From positions 1-11,282 of the forward strand of contig JAFGJC010000374.1 in NCBI GenBank assembly GCA_016929305.1: DNA of 11,282 nt. The letters run 5' to 3'. Below, piece by piece: positions 1-6,908 of this stretch; position 1 is the first letter of the stretch, and every line of letters starts with the position of its first letter. A program made the position numbers and the translations under genes. The notes beneath the pieces were generated by a model. The model saw only the letters and a program-made list of their open reading frames with translations. It made no database searches and was not told the origin of the DNA. The stretch is from a candidate division CSSED10-310 bacterium. GTDB taxonomy: Bacteria > CSSED10-310 > JAFGJC01.

Positions 1-82
1 ACGTCGTCTTACCATGATCCACATGACCTATCGTCCCTATGTTTACATGCGGCTTCGTTCGCTCAAATTTCTCCTTTGCCAT
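1..82 (-). CDS. tuf: Elongation factor Tu, N-terminal fragment cut by the window edge
   Basis: EF-Tu is the GTPase that carries aminoacyl-tRNA to the ribosome. Only the first 27 codons are present, because the gene continues past the left edge. Reading the minus strand from the ATG at 82-80 gives MAKEKFERTKPHVNIGTIGH followed by VDHGKTT. This is the near-invariant EF-Tu N terminus and includes the P-loop GHVDHGKTT, which binds the GTP phosphates. A GGAGGAGG Shine-Dalgarno at 92-99 lies 9 bases upstream. A second AGGAG touches the ATG and is too close to serve. The gene follows four tRNA genes in the order known from tufB of E. coli, which supports both the call and co-transcription with the tRNAs. 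Other GTPases share the P-loop, but the first 15 residues are specific to EF-Tu. Confidence 0.95.
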   Translation of the reverse strand, partial: MAKEKFERTKPHVNIGTIGHVDHGKTT

Positions 83-106
83 CTCCTGTTGCCTCCTCCA
101 CTATTG

Positions 107-131
107 GCGGGGTCATTACTCATTGACCCGC
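107..131 (-). promoter_or_regulatory. Stem-loop in the tuf leader
   Basis: On the minus strand GCGGGTCA is followed by an 8-base loop and TGACCCCGC. This gives an 8-bp stem with one extra C in the 3' arm. It sits between tRNA-Thr(GGT) and the tuf ribosome binding site, with no U-run after it, so it does not look like a terminator. A role in processing the tRNA-tuf transcript or in tuf translation is inference only. Confidence 0.5.
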
Positions 132-155
132 ATCGCTCCATTTTTGGCCTCATTT

Positions 156-228
156 AGCCCACGACCGGATTCGAACCGGTGACCTCCTCCTTACCAAGGA
201 GGTGCTCTACCTACTGAGCTACGTGGGC
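156..228 (-). tRNA. tRNA-Thr(GGT)
   Basis: The minus strand folds as a full cloverleaf. The acceptor stem is GCCCACG paired with CGTGGGC. The anticodon stem CCTCC/GGAGG encloses loop TTGGTAA, so the anticodon is GGT, which reads ACC/ACU. The T arm contains GGTTCGAATCC. The discriminator base is T and no CCA is encoded. It is the last tRNA before tuf, in the position of thrT in E. coli. Confidence 0.97.
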
Positions 229-244
229 AAGAGCATTATTTAAG

Positions 245-317
245 AGCGGGAAACGGGGATCGAACCCGCGACCCTCAGCTTGGAAGGCTGATGCTCTACC
301 GGCTGAGCTATTCCCGC
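245..317 (-). tRNA. tRNA-Gly(TCC)
   Basis: The acceptor stem GCGGGAA pairs with TTCCCGC. The anticodon stem TCAGC/GCTGA holds loop CTTCCAA, giving anticodon TCC, which reads GGA/GGG. The T-loop region GGTTCGATCCC is present. CCA is not encoded. It occupies the glyT position of the tRNA-tuf cluster, 16 bases before the tRNA-Thr(GGT) gene. Confidence 0.97.
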
Positions 318-328
318 AACAATAACTC

Positions 329-411
329 TGGGGAGAGGAGGATTCGAACCTCCGAAGGCAGTTGCCAACAGATTTACAGTCTGCTCCCTTTGGCCACTTG
401 GGTATCTCCCC
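329..411 (-). tRNA. tRNA-Tyr(GTA)
   Basis: This is an 83-base class II tRNA with a long variable arm. The acceptor stem GGGGAGA pairs with TCTCCCC and the discriminator is A. The anticodon stem CAGA/TCTG flanks GTA, the Tyr anticodon for UAU/UAC. The T arm contains GGTTCGAATCC. CCA is not encoded. It lies 11 bases upstream of tRNA-Gly, in the tyrU position of the cluster. Confidence 0.96.
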
Positions 412-438
412 TTTTTCGCCCGGATACGCGCCGGTGAA

Positions 439-511
439 AGCTGGCGAAGGGATTCGAACCCCCGACCTAGTGATTACAAATCACTTGCTCTACCAGCTGA
501 GCTACGCCAGC
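439..511 (-). tRNA. tRNA-Thr(TGT)
   Basis: The acceptor stem GCTGGCG pairs with CGCCAGC. The anticodon stem AGTGA/TCACT encloses loop TTTGTAA, so the anticodon is TGT (reads ACA and related codons). The D arm TAGCTCAGCTGGTAGAGC and the T loop TTCGAAT are canonical. CCA is not encoded. This is the first gene after the promoter at 526-553 and matches thrU of E. coli in position. Confidence 0.97.
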
Positions 512-525
512 CAGGCAAAGCCCAT

Positions 526-553
526 AGTCTAAATTTATTTTCAACGATGTCAA
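526..553 (-). promoter_or_regulatory. Sigma70-type promoter of the tRNA-tuf operon
   Basis: The minus strand shows a perfect -35 TTGACA at 553-548, a 16-base spacer, and a -10 candidate TAGACT at 531-526 (4 of 6 consensus). An AT-only tract including T8 lies just upstream of the -35 (556-570) and resembles an UP element. The predicted start lies near 519, a few bases before the mature 5' end of tRNA-Thr(TGT). Such strong, AT-flanked promoters are typical of stable-RNA operons. The position is read from sequence only. Confidence 0.7.
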
Positions 554-570
554 GCAAAAAAAATAAATTT
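531..570. repeat. 10-bp inverted repeat around the tRNA-tuf promoter
   Basis: AAATTTATTT at 531-540 and its exact reverse complement AAATAAATTT at 561-570 flank 20 bases that hold the -35 element. One arm reaches into the -10 hexamer and the other into the rlmB stop codon. It could be an operator or only a by-product of AT-richness. Confidence 0.5.
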
Positions 571-1327
571 ACCCCGAGCTCTGTAAACGTTTTCTGACAA
601 TCTCATACAGAACGATAGCTGCAGCTACAGAAACGTTTAGGGAACCGGAAGGTCCCCAAAGCGGGATCGAATAGATGTCATCACACGCTTTGCGAATTAT
701 CGGTCGCAATCCTTTGTTTTCGTTACCAAACACCAGAACCGTAGGGGTGTCACAATGGAATTCCAGCACTGATCGTGATGATTCCATGCTGATACCCACG
801 ATCCACATTCCATCATGCTTCAGACTGCTCAGCGATTGAGCGAGATTAGATGTTCGTATCAATGGAACACTGGCAAGCGTTCCAGCAGACGCTTTCATCG
901 CTGTCGAAGAAAACGGCGATCCATGACGTTTGGGTACCAGTATGCCATCGACCGGAACGGCGGCAGCGGTCCGGGCAATGCTACCCAAATTTTGCGGATC
1001 CTGAATCTCGTCGAGAGCTATGACAAGTTTCCGCGAATCCCTGGTCTTTAGCTGCCAATCCTGAAATGACTGAAGGCTGCATTCGGAAAATCGTAAAACG
1101 ATGCCCTGGTGGCTGCCCCCTCCTGCCAACCTATTTAAGACCGTTCTATCCACAAAAGAAACAACAGCTCCCGCCGCTTTTGCCTCTTTAATCAGCAATC
1201 GAAATTGATCCTGACCTGAAAGACTCGCTTGCACCCATAGATGCTCCAGCCGATCAGGAAACTCTTTTAAATATTCAGAGACAGGGTGTCTGCCATAGAT
1301 AAGATTGTCATATTGCTTTTTAGCCAC
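569..1327 (-). CDS. rlmB: 23S rRNA (guanosine-2'-O-)-methyltransferase RlmB (SpoU/TrmH family)
   Basis: This SPOUT-class enzyme uses SAM to methylate the ribose of a guanosine in domain V of 23S rRNA (G2251 in E. coli). The 252 residues match the family length. An N-terminal substrate-binding domain (about 8-80, starting NLIYGRHPVSEYL) precedes the knotted catalytic domain. All three SpoU motifs are visible: NLGSIARTA (113-121, with the catalytic Arg), LVFGNENKGL (198-207), and IPLWGPSGSLNVSVA (221-235). The start is GTG at 1327, with AGGA 6 bases upstream, and it begins 8 bases after the ispF stop, so the two are probably co-transcribed. The GRHPV/NENKG pattern favours RlmB over TrmH or the mitochondrial-type MRM1, but exact nucleotide specificity cannot be read from sequence. 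The next promoter begins immediately after its stop. Confidence 0.93.
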   Translation of the reverse strand: MAKKQYDNLIYGRHPVSEYLKEFPDRLEHLWVQASLSGQDQFRLLIKEAKAAGAVVSFVDRTVLNRLAGGGSHQGIVLRFSECSLQSFQDWQLKTRDSRKLVIALDEIQDPQNLGSIARTAAAVPVDGILVPKRHGSPFSSTAMKASAGTLASVPLIRTSNLAQSLSSLKHDGMWIVGISMESSRSVLEFHCDTPTVLVFGNENKGLRPIIRKACDDIYSIPLWGPSGSLNVSVAAAIVLYEIVRKRLQSSG

Positions 1328-1335
1328 AGTAATTC

Positions 1336-1821
1336 CTAAAAACTCATCGTGATAACAGCTTCAGCTGCAATACCTTCTTCGCGCCCGGCAAATCCCATGC
1401 CTTCCGTTGTCGTCGCTTTGAGATTAATCAGAGTTTCAGAAATATCGAGCGCAGCAGCAATGTTTCTCTTCATCTGATCAATAAACGGCATCATCTTGGG
1501 TCGCTGAGCAATGATCACAGCATCAATCCAGTCAATACGCGCTGATGCATCGCCGACAATGGTTTTGATCTGCTTCAGTATCAGTAAACTTGAAATATCT
1601 TTGTATTCTGGATTGGTGTCCGGGAAATGCTTTCCAATATCTCCCCGACCGGCAGCTCCCAATATCGCGTCGCCAATAGCATGCAGCAATACATCGGCAT
1701 CAGAATGACCCAGCAGTCCCTTTTCAAAAGGAATATGAACACCTCCCAAAATCAGTTTTCTGTCCCGGACAAGTTGATGAGCATCGTAACCAATACCCAC
1801 ACGAATTCGGTTTTGTTGCAC
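1336..1821 (-). CDS. ispF: 2-C-methyl-D-erythritol 2,4-cyclodiphosphate synthase
   Basis: IspF cyclises CDP-ME 2-phosphate to ME-2,4-cyclodiphosphate with release of CMP, in the MEP isoprenoid pathway. It works as a cytoplasmic homotrimer. The metal ligands D13 and H15 (GYDAHQL) and H47 (HSDADVLLHA) are present, followed by GDIGKHFPDT and the C-terminal ATTTEGMGFAGREEGIAAEA. I place the start at GTG 1821, because an excellent GAAGGAGG (1829-1836) lies 7 bases before it. This gives 161 residues, close to the usual 157-160. An in-frame ATG at 1851, overlapping the mlaD stop as ATGA, would add ten residues but has no Shine-Dalgarno. It follows mlaD and precedes rlmB by 8 bases. ispE of the same pathway lies about 8 kb upstream on the same strand. 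Confidence 0.95.
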   Translation of the reverse strand: MQQNRIRVGIGYDAHQLVRDRKLILGGVHIPFEKGLLGHSDADVLLHAIGDAILGAAGRGDIGKHFPDTNPEYKDISSLLILKQIKTIVGDASARIDWIDAVIIAQRPKMMPFIDQMKRNIAAALDISETLINLKATTTEGMGFAGREEGIAAEAVITMSF

Positions 1822-1847
1822 AATACTCCCTCCTTCAACTGCCTGTT

Positions 1848-3407
1848 TCATGAACCCGACATCATCGGTAAAAATCCCAGAAGCATTTTCAAATCATCGT
1901 CCTGTATACGAAGTCCTGCTCCAAAGTAAATACTGTCTCTATCCTCATTCTGTAATAGAAAATCATCCCAGCCTGCCGTCAGAAAGATATTATCCGACAC
2001 ATTTAATTTACCGCCAATTTTGAAATGAGGATCGACATCTCTGCCAAAATCCCATGCATCCATTGAAACGGAAAAACGTTTTTTGTAAATTTCCCAATCA
2101 ACCCCAAAACCGCCCGTTGATTCAATTAAACCTCCTCGAAGCGTCAGACCATAGAATATTTTACCAAATTGAACATTATAGGTAAGCCTGGATCGGTCCC
2201 ATTCCCGTTGTGTGAATCTTACATTGTCCGGAAAATCTGAAGGTTCTTCAAAATGATATTCATAGTCTTTCTCAAAGAATTCGCCATATGGCGCACTCAC
2301 AAGTTCAATCAGATAAAATTTGTCCGGTCTAGGCTGTATATGAAGCGAAATATAATTTTTCACTTCGTTATCAGCCGATAGGTACTCTCCACGATAACCA
2401 AGATACAGCTTGGTTTCGCTTGCCTGCCCAAGAAACTTACGGAAATCGAGAGCTGTTTTATCAATATCGACGAGAGCCGTATTCAAATTATGATGAAATT
2501 CGTCATCATTAATCAGTTTTCCAAGAGAACCTTCACCTCTGTCAATACGCTCAACCATATCACTCATTTTCGACATAGTTCGGTTAAGATCCGATGATGC
2601 GGTGGTCACATTCTGCACGGTATCATTCAAATTGCTTCGGTTATCGTGCACGATGGTGCGGACATCGGCCAGAATGAGTCTAAGATCGCTGGAAATTGCC
2701 GGAACTGTTTCAGCTAAAGCAGCAATGACTTTCTGAAGATCTTCGAGTGTTCTGTTCAAATTGCCCTGATTGTTTTGGACAATCGTCCGCAAATCAGCAC
2801 TGATAGCTCGGAAATTCTGAACGATTTCACCGATTTCCTCGTCGTTGGCCTCGGCAGTATCTGCCAGAGATGTAGTGAGTCTGTCCAAGTTGACAACGAT
2901 ACTTTGTATACGATTCGTATTTTCATCAGTACCGATAGCTGCACGCATTGCGGATGTTATCGCCTTGATGTCTTTTCCAATATCATTCACCGCACTCACA
3001 AGCTGATCCATGCTCACGGTTTCATGCCCATATACCGTTTCATTATCCTTCAGAATTGGAGCTCCCAGTGTGCCACCCCTAATGGACACGTACTTCTCAC
3101 CCATGAATCCCATGGAACCGACCTCTATAACAGCATCTTTACGTATGCTGGTATTTGGGTACAGTTTCAAGGTAACTTTCGCCAATCCCTCATCCAAAGC
3201 AATCTCACTCACCGATCCGACTTCAACACCGGCATACCTGACGATGGCTTTTGTTTCCAGTCCGGTTACCGTATCAAAAAGTACGTGTATTCGATATCCC
3301 TCATCTTGCTGCCAGGGAAAGCGATCACCGTTAATTTTGAAACTAAAATAAACAACTACGGCAATGAAGGCCAAAACAACCAGTCCTACTTTCGATTCAG
3401 GCCTCAT
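1848..3407 (-). CDS. mlaD: MCE-domain phospholipid transport protein MlaD with long helical stalk and C-terminal barrel-like domain
   Basis: This is the periplasmic substrate-binding partner of the MlaEF ABC transporter. The 519 residues are nearly three times the length of E. coli MlaD (about 180). Order: RPESKVGL then one inner-membrane helix (about 7-24); an MCE domain (about 38-115) with VRYAGVEVGSVSEI, the lipophilic IEVGSMGFMGEKYVSI and a closing GG; a long helical stretch (about 132-328) with a twofold repeat (DLRTIV at 205 and DVRTIV at 248, each followed by an N-rich segment); and a beta-rich segment (about 332-513) of short alternating strands such as YISLHIQ, KFYLIELV, RLTYNVQFG, LTLRGGLIE and IYFGAGLRI. 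The ATG at 3407 follows the mlaF stop by one base, and AAAGGAGG inside the end of mlaF is 8 bases away. The upstream in-frame extension to 3485 would lie inside mlaF and is not used. The tail resembles an outer-membrane barrel, so the protein may span the periplasm. That is inference. Confidence 0.88.
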   Translation of the reverse strand: MRPESKVGLVVLAFIAVVVYFSFKINGDRFPWQQDEGYRIHVLFDTVTGLETKAIVRYAGVEVGSVSEIALDEGLAKVTLKLYPNTSIRKDAVIEVGSMGFMGEKYVSIRGGTLGAPILKDNETVYGHETVSMDQLVSAVNDIGKDIKAITSAMRAAIGTDENTNRIQSIVVNLDRLTTSLADTAEANDEEIGEIVQNFRAISADLRTIVQNNQGNLNRTLEDLQKVIAALAETVPAISSDLRLILADVRTIVHDNRSNLNDTVQNVTTASSDLNRTMSKMSDMVERIDRGEGSLGKLINDDEFHHNLNTALVDIDKTALDFRKFLGQASETKLYLGYRGEYLSADNEVKNYISLHIQPRPDKFYLIELVSAPYGEFFEKDYEYHFEEPSDFPDNVRFTQREWDRSRLTYNVQFGKIFYGLTLRGGLIESTGGFGVDWEIYKKRFSVSMDAWDFGRDVDPHFKIGGKLNVSDNIFLTAGWDDFLLQNEDRDSIYFGAGLRIQDDDLKMLLGFLPMMSGS

Positions 3408-3408
3408 A

Positions 3409-4212
3409 TCAATTGCCTCCTTTAAATCCGCTATTCCCTGCCTGGAACAGATTATTTTCCAAGTGAGCGGTTCGATCCGCAACAAATTCTTCGACTTCAG
3501 GAATAGAGCAAGATCGCATTTCTTCCGGAGTACCGATCTTGATTATTTTGCCATTATAGAGCATGGCGATGCGATGAGCTATTCGGTATGCGCTTCGAAT
3601 ATCATGGGTTATCGTAATGGAAGTAACATGGAATCGATCGCGCGTTCTCACAATCAGGCGATCAATAACACCGCCGACAACCGGATCCAAACCCGTTGTG
3701 GGTTCATCGTAGAGCATGATGTTGGGTTCCGGTGCCAAAGCTCTCGCCAATCCAATACGTTTTCTCATTCCGCCGGACAAATCGGAAGGCATCAGATTAC
3801 CGGAATTGTCCATATCAACTAAATTTAACATCTCATCAACCCGTTTTCGAATTTGATCCTCATCTCGAACTCCCCGTTCACGAAGCGGGAAAGCGACATT
3901 GTCAAAAACCGACATGGAATCGAACAGCGCGCCGCCCTGAAACAGCATTCCAAATCGGCACATAAATTCCTGTAATTCATAACCTGACAGATCTTGCACA
4001 TTAATATCATCCACCGTAACCATTCCATTATCCGGTCGTAGTAAACCAATGACATGTTTTATCAAAACACTCTTTCCTGTGCCACTCGCTCCGATAACCG
4101 CGACGGATTCACCTTCATAGATATCCAGATCGACACCATCGAGCACTTTTTTTTCGCCGAATGACTTCTCGAGCCCTCTAATCTGTATTTTTACTTTTCG
4201 TGAATTCTGCAT
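3409..4212 (-). CDS. mlaF: Phospholipid ABC transporter ATP-binding protein MlaF
   Basis: This is the cytoplasmic ATPase that powers the MCE lipid transporter together with MlaE. The 267 residues form one ABC domain: Walker A GASGTGKS (41-48), Q-loop FQGGALF (Q92), signature LSGGM (145-149), Walker B IMLYDEP (165-171, catalytic E170), D-loop GLDP, and H-loop H203 (ITHD). The FQGGALFDSM and LSGGMRKRIGLARA wording is characteristic of the Mla/Ttg2A subfamily. The ATG at 4212 comes 6 bases after the mlaE stop without a convincing Shine-Dalgarno, so translational coupling to mlaE is likely. Its last codons (Lys-Gly-Gly-Asn) contain the ribosome binding site for mlaD, which starts one base after the stop. 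No MlaB (STAS) gene is next to it, although MlaB binds MlaF in E. coli. Confidence 0.95.
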   Translation of the reverse strand: MQNSRKVKIQIRGLEKSFGEKKVLDGVDLDIYEGESVAVIGASGTGKSVLIKHVIGLLRPDNGMVTVDDINVQDLSGYELQEFMCRFGMLFQGGALFDSMSVFDNVAFPLRERGVRDEDQIRKRVDEMLNLVDMDNSGNLMPSDLSGGMRKRIGLARALAPEPNIMLYDEPTTGLDPVVGGVIDRLIVRTRDRFHVTSITITHDIRSAYRIAHRIAMLYNGKIIKIGTPEEMRSCSIPEVEEFVADRTAHLENNLFQAGNSGFKGGN

Positions 4213-4218
4213 AACTCA

Positions 4219-4995
4219 TCAAACGCTGAAAAACAATGCACCCATAAAATAATCGATGATAAGAATCAACATCATGGAAATGACAACTGCAGAAGTTGTC
4301 GCTTTGCCGACACCTTCCGCACCTCCGGATGTATAAAAACCTTTATAACAACCGGTCAGGGCAATGGTAAGCCCAAAAACCGCTGATTTTATCAATCCGG
4401 AATACACATCCTCATATTCCAGATAATTGAACGAAGCACGGATATAGACCGTTGGATTTAAACCATAGACCTGGGTGGAGACTAAAAATCCACCTCCTAT
4501 TCCAAGCCCGTCTGCGAGCATTGTTAGAATCGGCATCATGATAAATGCAGCGATAAATCTTGGAACAATAAGATAGTGAACAGGATTCACAGCCAATGTA
4601 TAAAGCGCGTCAATTTGTTCAGTAACCCGCATCGTTCCGAGTTCAGCAGCCATGGCTGATCCCACTCGTCCTGCAACAATCAATCCGGTCAACACCGGTG
4701 CCAGTTCGCGGCACAGGGCAATCGCCACCATCGTTCCAATAAGGCTTTCCGCATTGAATCGTTTGAAGGAGGAGTAGCTCTGTAACGCAAGAATACCTCC
4801 CGTGAAGGTTGCCGTTATCATCACGACCGGAAGCGATCGAACGCCAATCTCTTCCATATGTTTAAACACGAGAGCAATTCTAAAGGGACGGCGAAACAGC
4901 CATTTGAGAGTATCAATAAGCAGCAGAGCCAGTCTGCCGGCTTCATTGATAAATCTCAGAATAGGTGCGCCCAGGTAGAAAAGAAATTTATCCAT
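4219..4995 (-). CDS. mlaE: Phospholipid ABC transporter permease MlaE
   Basis: This is the inner-membrane permease of the MCE/Mla system. It passes glycerophospholipids between the inner membrane and the MCE protein. The 258 residues match the family. An N-terminal amphipathic or interface helix (about 10-35) is followed by several hydrophobic segments: about 55-72, 88-108, 136-165, 200-222 and 235-257. The family hallmark GRVGSAMAAELGTMRVTEQIDAL (109-131) is the coupling region that contacts the ATPase. ATG at 4995 follows the dnaB stop by 15 bases, with CAGGGG 7 bases upstream. It is directly followed by mlaF and mlaD, forming a minimal three-gene transporter. The order E-F-D differs from the F-E-D-C-B order of E. 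coli. Confidence 0.94.
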   Translation of the reverse strand: MDKFLFYLGAPILRFINEAGRLALLLIDTLKWLFRRPFRIALVFKHMEEIGVRSLPVVMITATFTGGILALQSYSSFKRFNAESLIGTMVAIALCRELAPVLTGLIVAGRVGSAMAAELGTMRVTEQIDALYTLAVNPVHYLIVPRFIAAFIMMPILTMLADGLGIGGGFLVSTQVYGLNPTVYIRASFNYLEYEDVYSGLIKSAVFGLTIALTGCYKGFYTSGGAEGVGKATTSAVVISMMLILIIDYFMGALFFSV

Positions 4996-5010
4996 TCCGC
5001 AGCCCCTGAA

Positions 5011-6414
5011 TCATTCGAAATCTTCAGAGAAATACGTGGCAGGCATTTCCGAATCTCCAAAATATATATCCTTAAACTGCAGCAAGCTTTCACGGAAAGC
5101 CAGATAAATCGATCCGGTTGGACCGTTCCTTTGCTTTGCTACTATAATTTCGGTAATACCTTTGGTGTTTTCCATTTTTTTATTTATTTCAATCTCTTTT
5201 ATATCGTATTTTTCCGGTCGGTAAATCATCAGCACAACATCCGCATCCTGCTCAATCGCACCGGATTCACGCAGATCAGCGAGCTGCGGACGTTTCGTAG
5301 TGCGCGATTCTACGGCACGTGACAGCTGGGAAAGGGCAACGACCGGGCATTCCATCTCCTTAGCCATAAATTTCAATGTTCGGGAGATTTCACTGATTTC
5401 GAGTTGCCGGCTTTCCGCTTGCCGCCTTCCCTGCATCAACTGCAGATAATCAACAAGAATCAAACCCAACCCCGCCTTTGATTTAATTCGTCGTGCTCTG
5501 GACCGCATTTCCAGTATCGATACCGCTGGCGTATCATCGATGAAAATGGGAGCCTGTGAGAGTTCGGCAGCAGCTCGCGCAAGCCGGGACCAATCCTCGC
5601 CCCGGACAAAGCCTTTGCGCAAATTCTGCCCGTCAACCTCCGCTTCCGCGCATAACATTCGTTGCACCAACTGCTCCTCTGTCATTTCAAGACTGTAAAT
5701 CAAAACGGGTGTTTTTTCCTGAACGGCAACATGGTGCGCGATGTTCAGTGCAAAGGTCGTCTTTCCCATGGCAGGTCTGCCGGCAATGATGATCAGTTCA
5801 CCTTTATGCAAGCCGGTTGTTATTTTGTCCAAATCCTCAAAACCCGTTCCGATACCAGTCACTAGCGAAGGCTTTTCTGAAAGTGCCGCAAGTTCATCAA
5901 ATGTTGTGTGGATGATATCCTTTATGTGCCTTGGACCACCCACTTCACCATATTGCGCAATCTCAAAAATCGAAGCTTCAGCCCTATCAACGATTTCTCT
6001 GACTTCCCCGCGACCCTCAAAACCAGACTGTACAATCCTCTCGGCAGCACCGATTAAATCCCGTAAAATGGCTTTTTCCTTGATGATATGAGCATAGTAT
6101 TCAAGATTCGTTGCGGATGAAGCTTCTTCCGGAAGCCTGGCAAGAAATTCTGAACCGCCAACTGCATCCAGACCACAGGTTTTTTCCAGATGATTCTTTA
6201 AGGAAATTAAATCAATGATCTCATCAGTGTCCAAAATATCCGTCATTGCCTGAAAAATCAGTTGATGAGATTCTTTGTAAAAATCTTCTTTTTTTACAAT
6301 GTCAATAACATTGTTTAATATATCATTTCGCAGGAGAACGCCCCCAAGAACCGCTCGTTCCGCCTCTAAATCATATGGAGGTAGTTTAGATGTTGAAGAG
6401 GCGTCGGTTGTCAT
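5011..6414 (-). CDS. dnaB: Replicative DNA helicase DnaB
   Basis: DnaB is the hexameric 5'-3' helicase that unwinds DNA at the replication fork. The 467 residues agree with the family (about 450-475) and leave no room for an intein, which dnaB genes sometimes carry. The N-terminal DnaG-interaction domain (about 10-115, PYDLEAERAVLGGVLL) is joined by a linker helix to the RecA-like C domain, which starts near GIGTGFEDLDKITTGL. Walker A is GRPAMGKTT (212-220), Walker B is LVDYLQLM (320-327), and SQLSRAVE (362-369) and DLRESGAIEQDADVV (380-394) match conserved helicase motifs. The ATG at 6414 lies 20 bases after the rplI stop with only a weak Shine-Dalgarno. The rpsF-rplI-dnaB linkage is a common bacterial arrangement. 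Confidence 0.97.
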   Translation of the reverse strand: MTTDASSTSKLPPYDLEAERAVLGGVLLRNDILNNVIDIVKKEDFYKESHQLIFQAMTDILDTDEIIDLISLKNHLEKTCGLDAVGGSEFLARLPEEASSATNLEYYAHIIKEKAILRDLIGAAERIVQSGFEGRGEVREIVDRAEASIFEIAQYGEVGGPRHIKDIIHTTFDELAALSEKPSLVTGIGTGFEDLDKITTGLHKGELIIIAGRPAMGKTTFALNIAHHVAVQEKTPVLIYSLEMTEEQLVQRMLCAEAEVDGQNLRKGFVRGEDWSRLARAAAELSQAPIFIDDTPAVSILEMRSRARRIKSKAGLGLILVDYLQLMQGRRQAESRQLEISEISRTLKFMAKEMECPVVALSQLSRAVESRTTKRPQLADLRESGAIEQDADVVLMIYRPEKYDIKEIEINKKMENTKGITEIIVAKQRNGPTGSIYLAFRESLLQFKDIYFGDSEMPATYFSEDFE

Positions 6415-6434
6415 AAATGCATTGACTCAGGGCA

Positions 6435-6875
6435 CTATTTGACGACCCAAACCTTGAGGACCGAATCAATCTCTGTCGCAAGTTTAATTTTAACCGGATA
6501 TATCCCTAATGATTTAATGGGTTCGTCTAAAATTATCTGTTTTTTATCAAGCTTGATTCCCTCGTTTTCAAGCGCTTTAACAATATCTTGCTGTGTTACT
6601 GATCCAAAAAGACGATCGCCTTCGCTAACTTGTTTCACAATGGTGCACGACATTTTCCGCAGGTGCTTTGCCAGATCTTGAGCTTTAATCAGATCCTTGT
6701 TTTTGCGTATTTCAGCCAACTCCCGTTCCTTTTTCAGGAGTTTTACATTTGCATCCGATTCCTCATATGCAAATCCCTTGGGAATGAGGAAGTTTCTTGC
6801 AAAACCATTGGCAACTTTGACACAATCGCCTGCCTTACCCAAATTATCAACTGCCTGTCTTAAAATTACCTTCAC
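6435..6875 (-). CDS. rplI: 50S ribosomal protein bL9
   Basis: bL9 binds 23S rRNA near the L1 stalk and reaches towards the neighbouring ribosome, influencing frame maintenance. The 146 residues show the normal two-domain form. The N domain (1-52) has VILRQAVDNLGKAGDCVKVA and the rRNA-binding GFARNFLIPKGFA. A long charged connecting helix follows (about 42-76). The C domain (77-146) has GDRLFGSVTQQDIVKAL. The start is GTG at 6875 with GGAGG 8 bases upstream. The ATG-less start is supported by the conserved MKVIL beginning. It normally follows rpsR, but here it follows rpsF directly with an 86-base gap. Confidence 0.97.
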   Translation of the reverse strand: MKVILRQAVDNLGKAGDCVKVANGFARNFLIPKGFAYEESDANVKLLKKERELAEIRKNKDLIKAQDLAKHLRKMSCTIVKQVSEGDRLFGSVTQQDIVKALENEGIKLDKKQIILDEPIKSLGIYPVKIKLATEIDSVLKVWVVK

Positions 6876-6908
6876 AATTGATTCCTCCCATCAATCTCAG
6901 AACCCTGC

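Noticed and set aside
556..571. Intrinsic terminator after rlmB (T8 on the minus strand)
   Set aside because: No GC-rich hairpin precedes the T-run; the tract is better read as the AT-rich upstream part of the tRNA promoter.
1822..1851. ATG at 1851 as the ispF start
   Set aside because: It lacks a ribosome binding site and extends the protein beyond usual length; GTG at 1821 has an ideal one.
2775..3425. A 216-codon plus-strand frame opposite mlaD
   Set aside because: No recognisable protein features, no Shine-Dalgarno, and complete overlap with the well-supported mlaD gene.
3408..3485. Upstream extension of mlaD to 3485
   Set aside because: It lies inside mlaF, and the ATG at 3407 has the Shine-Dalgarno and begins the typical RPESKVG sequence before the membrane helix.
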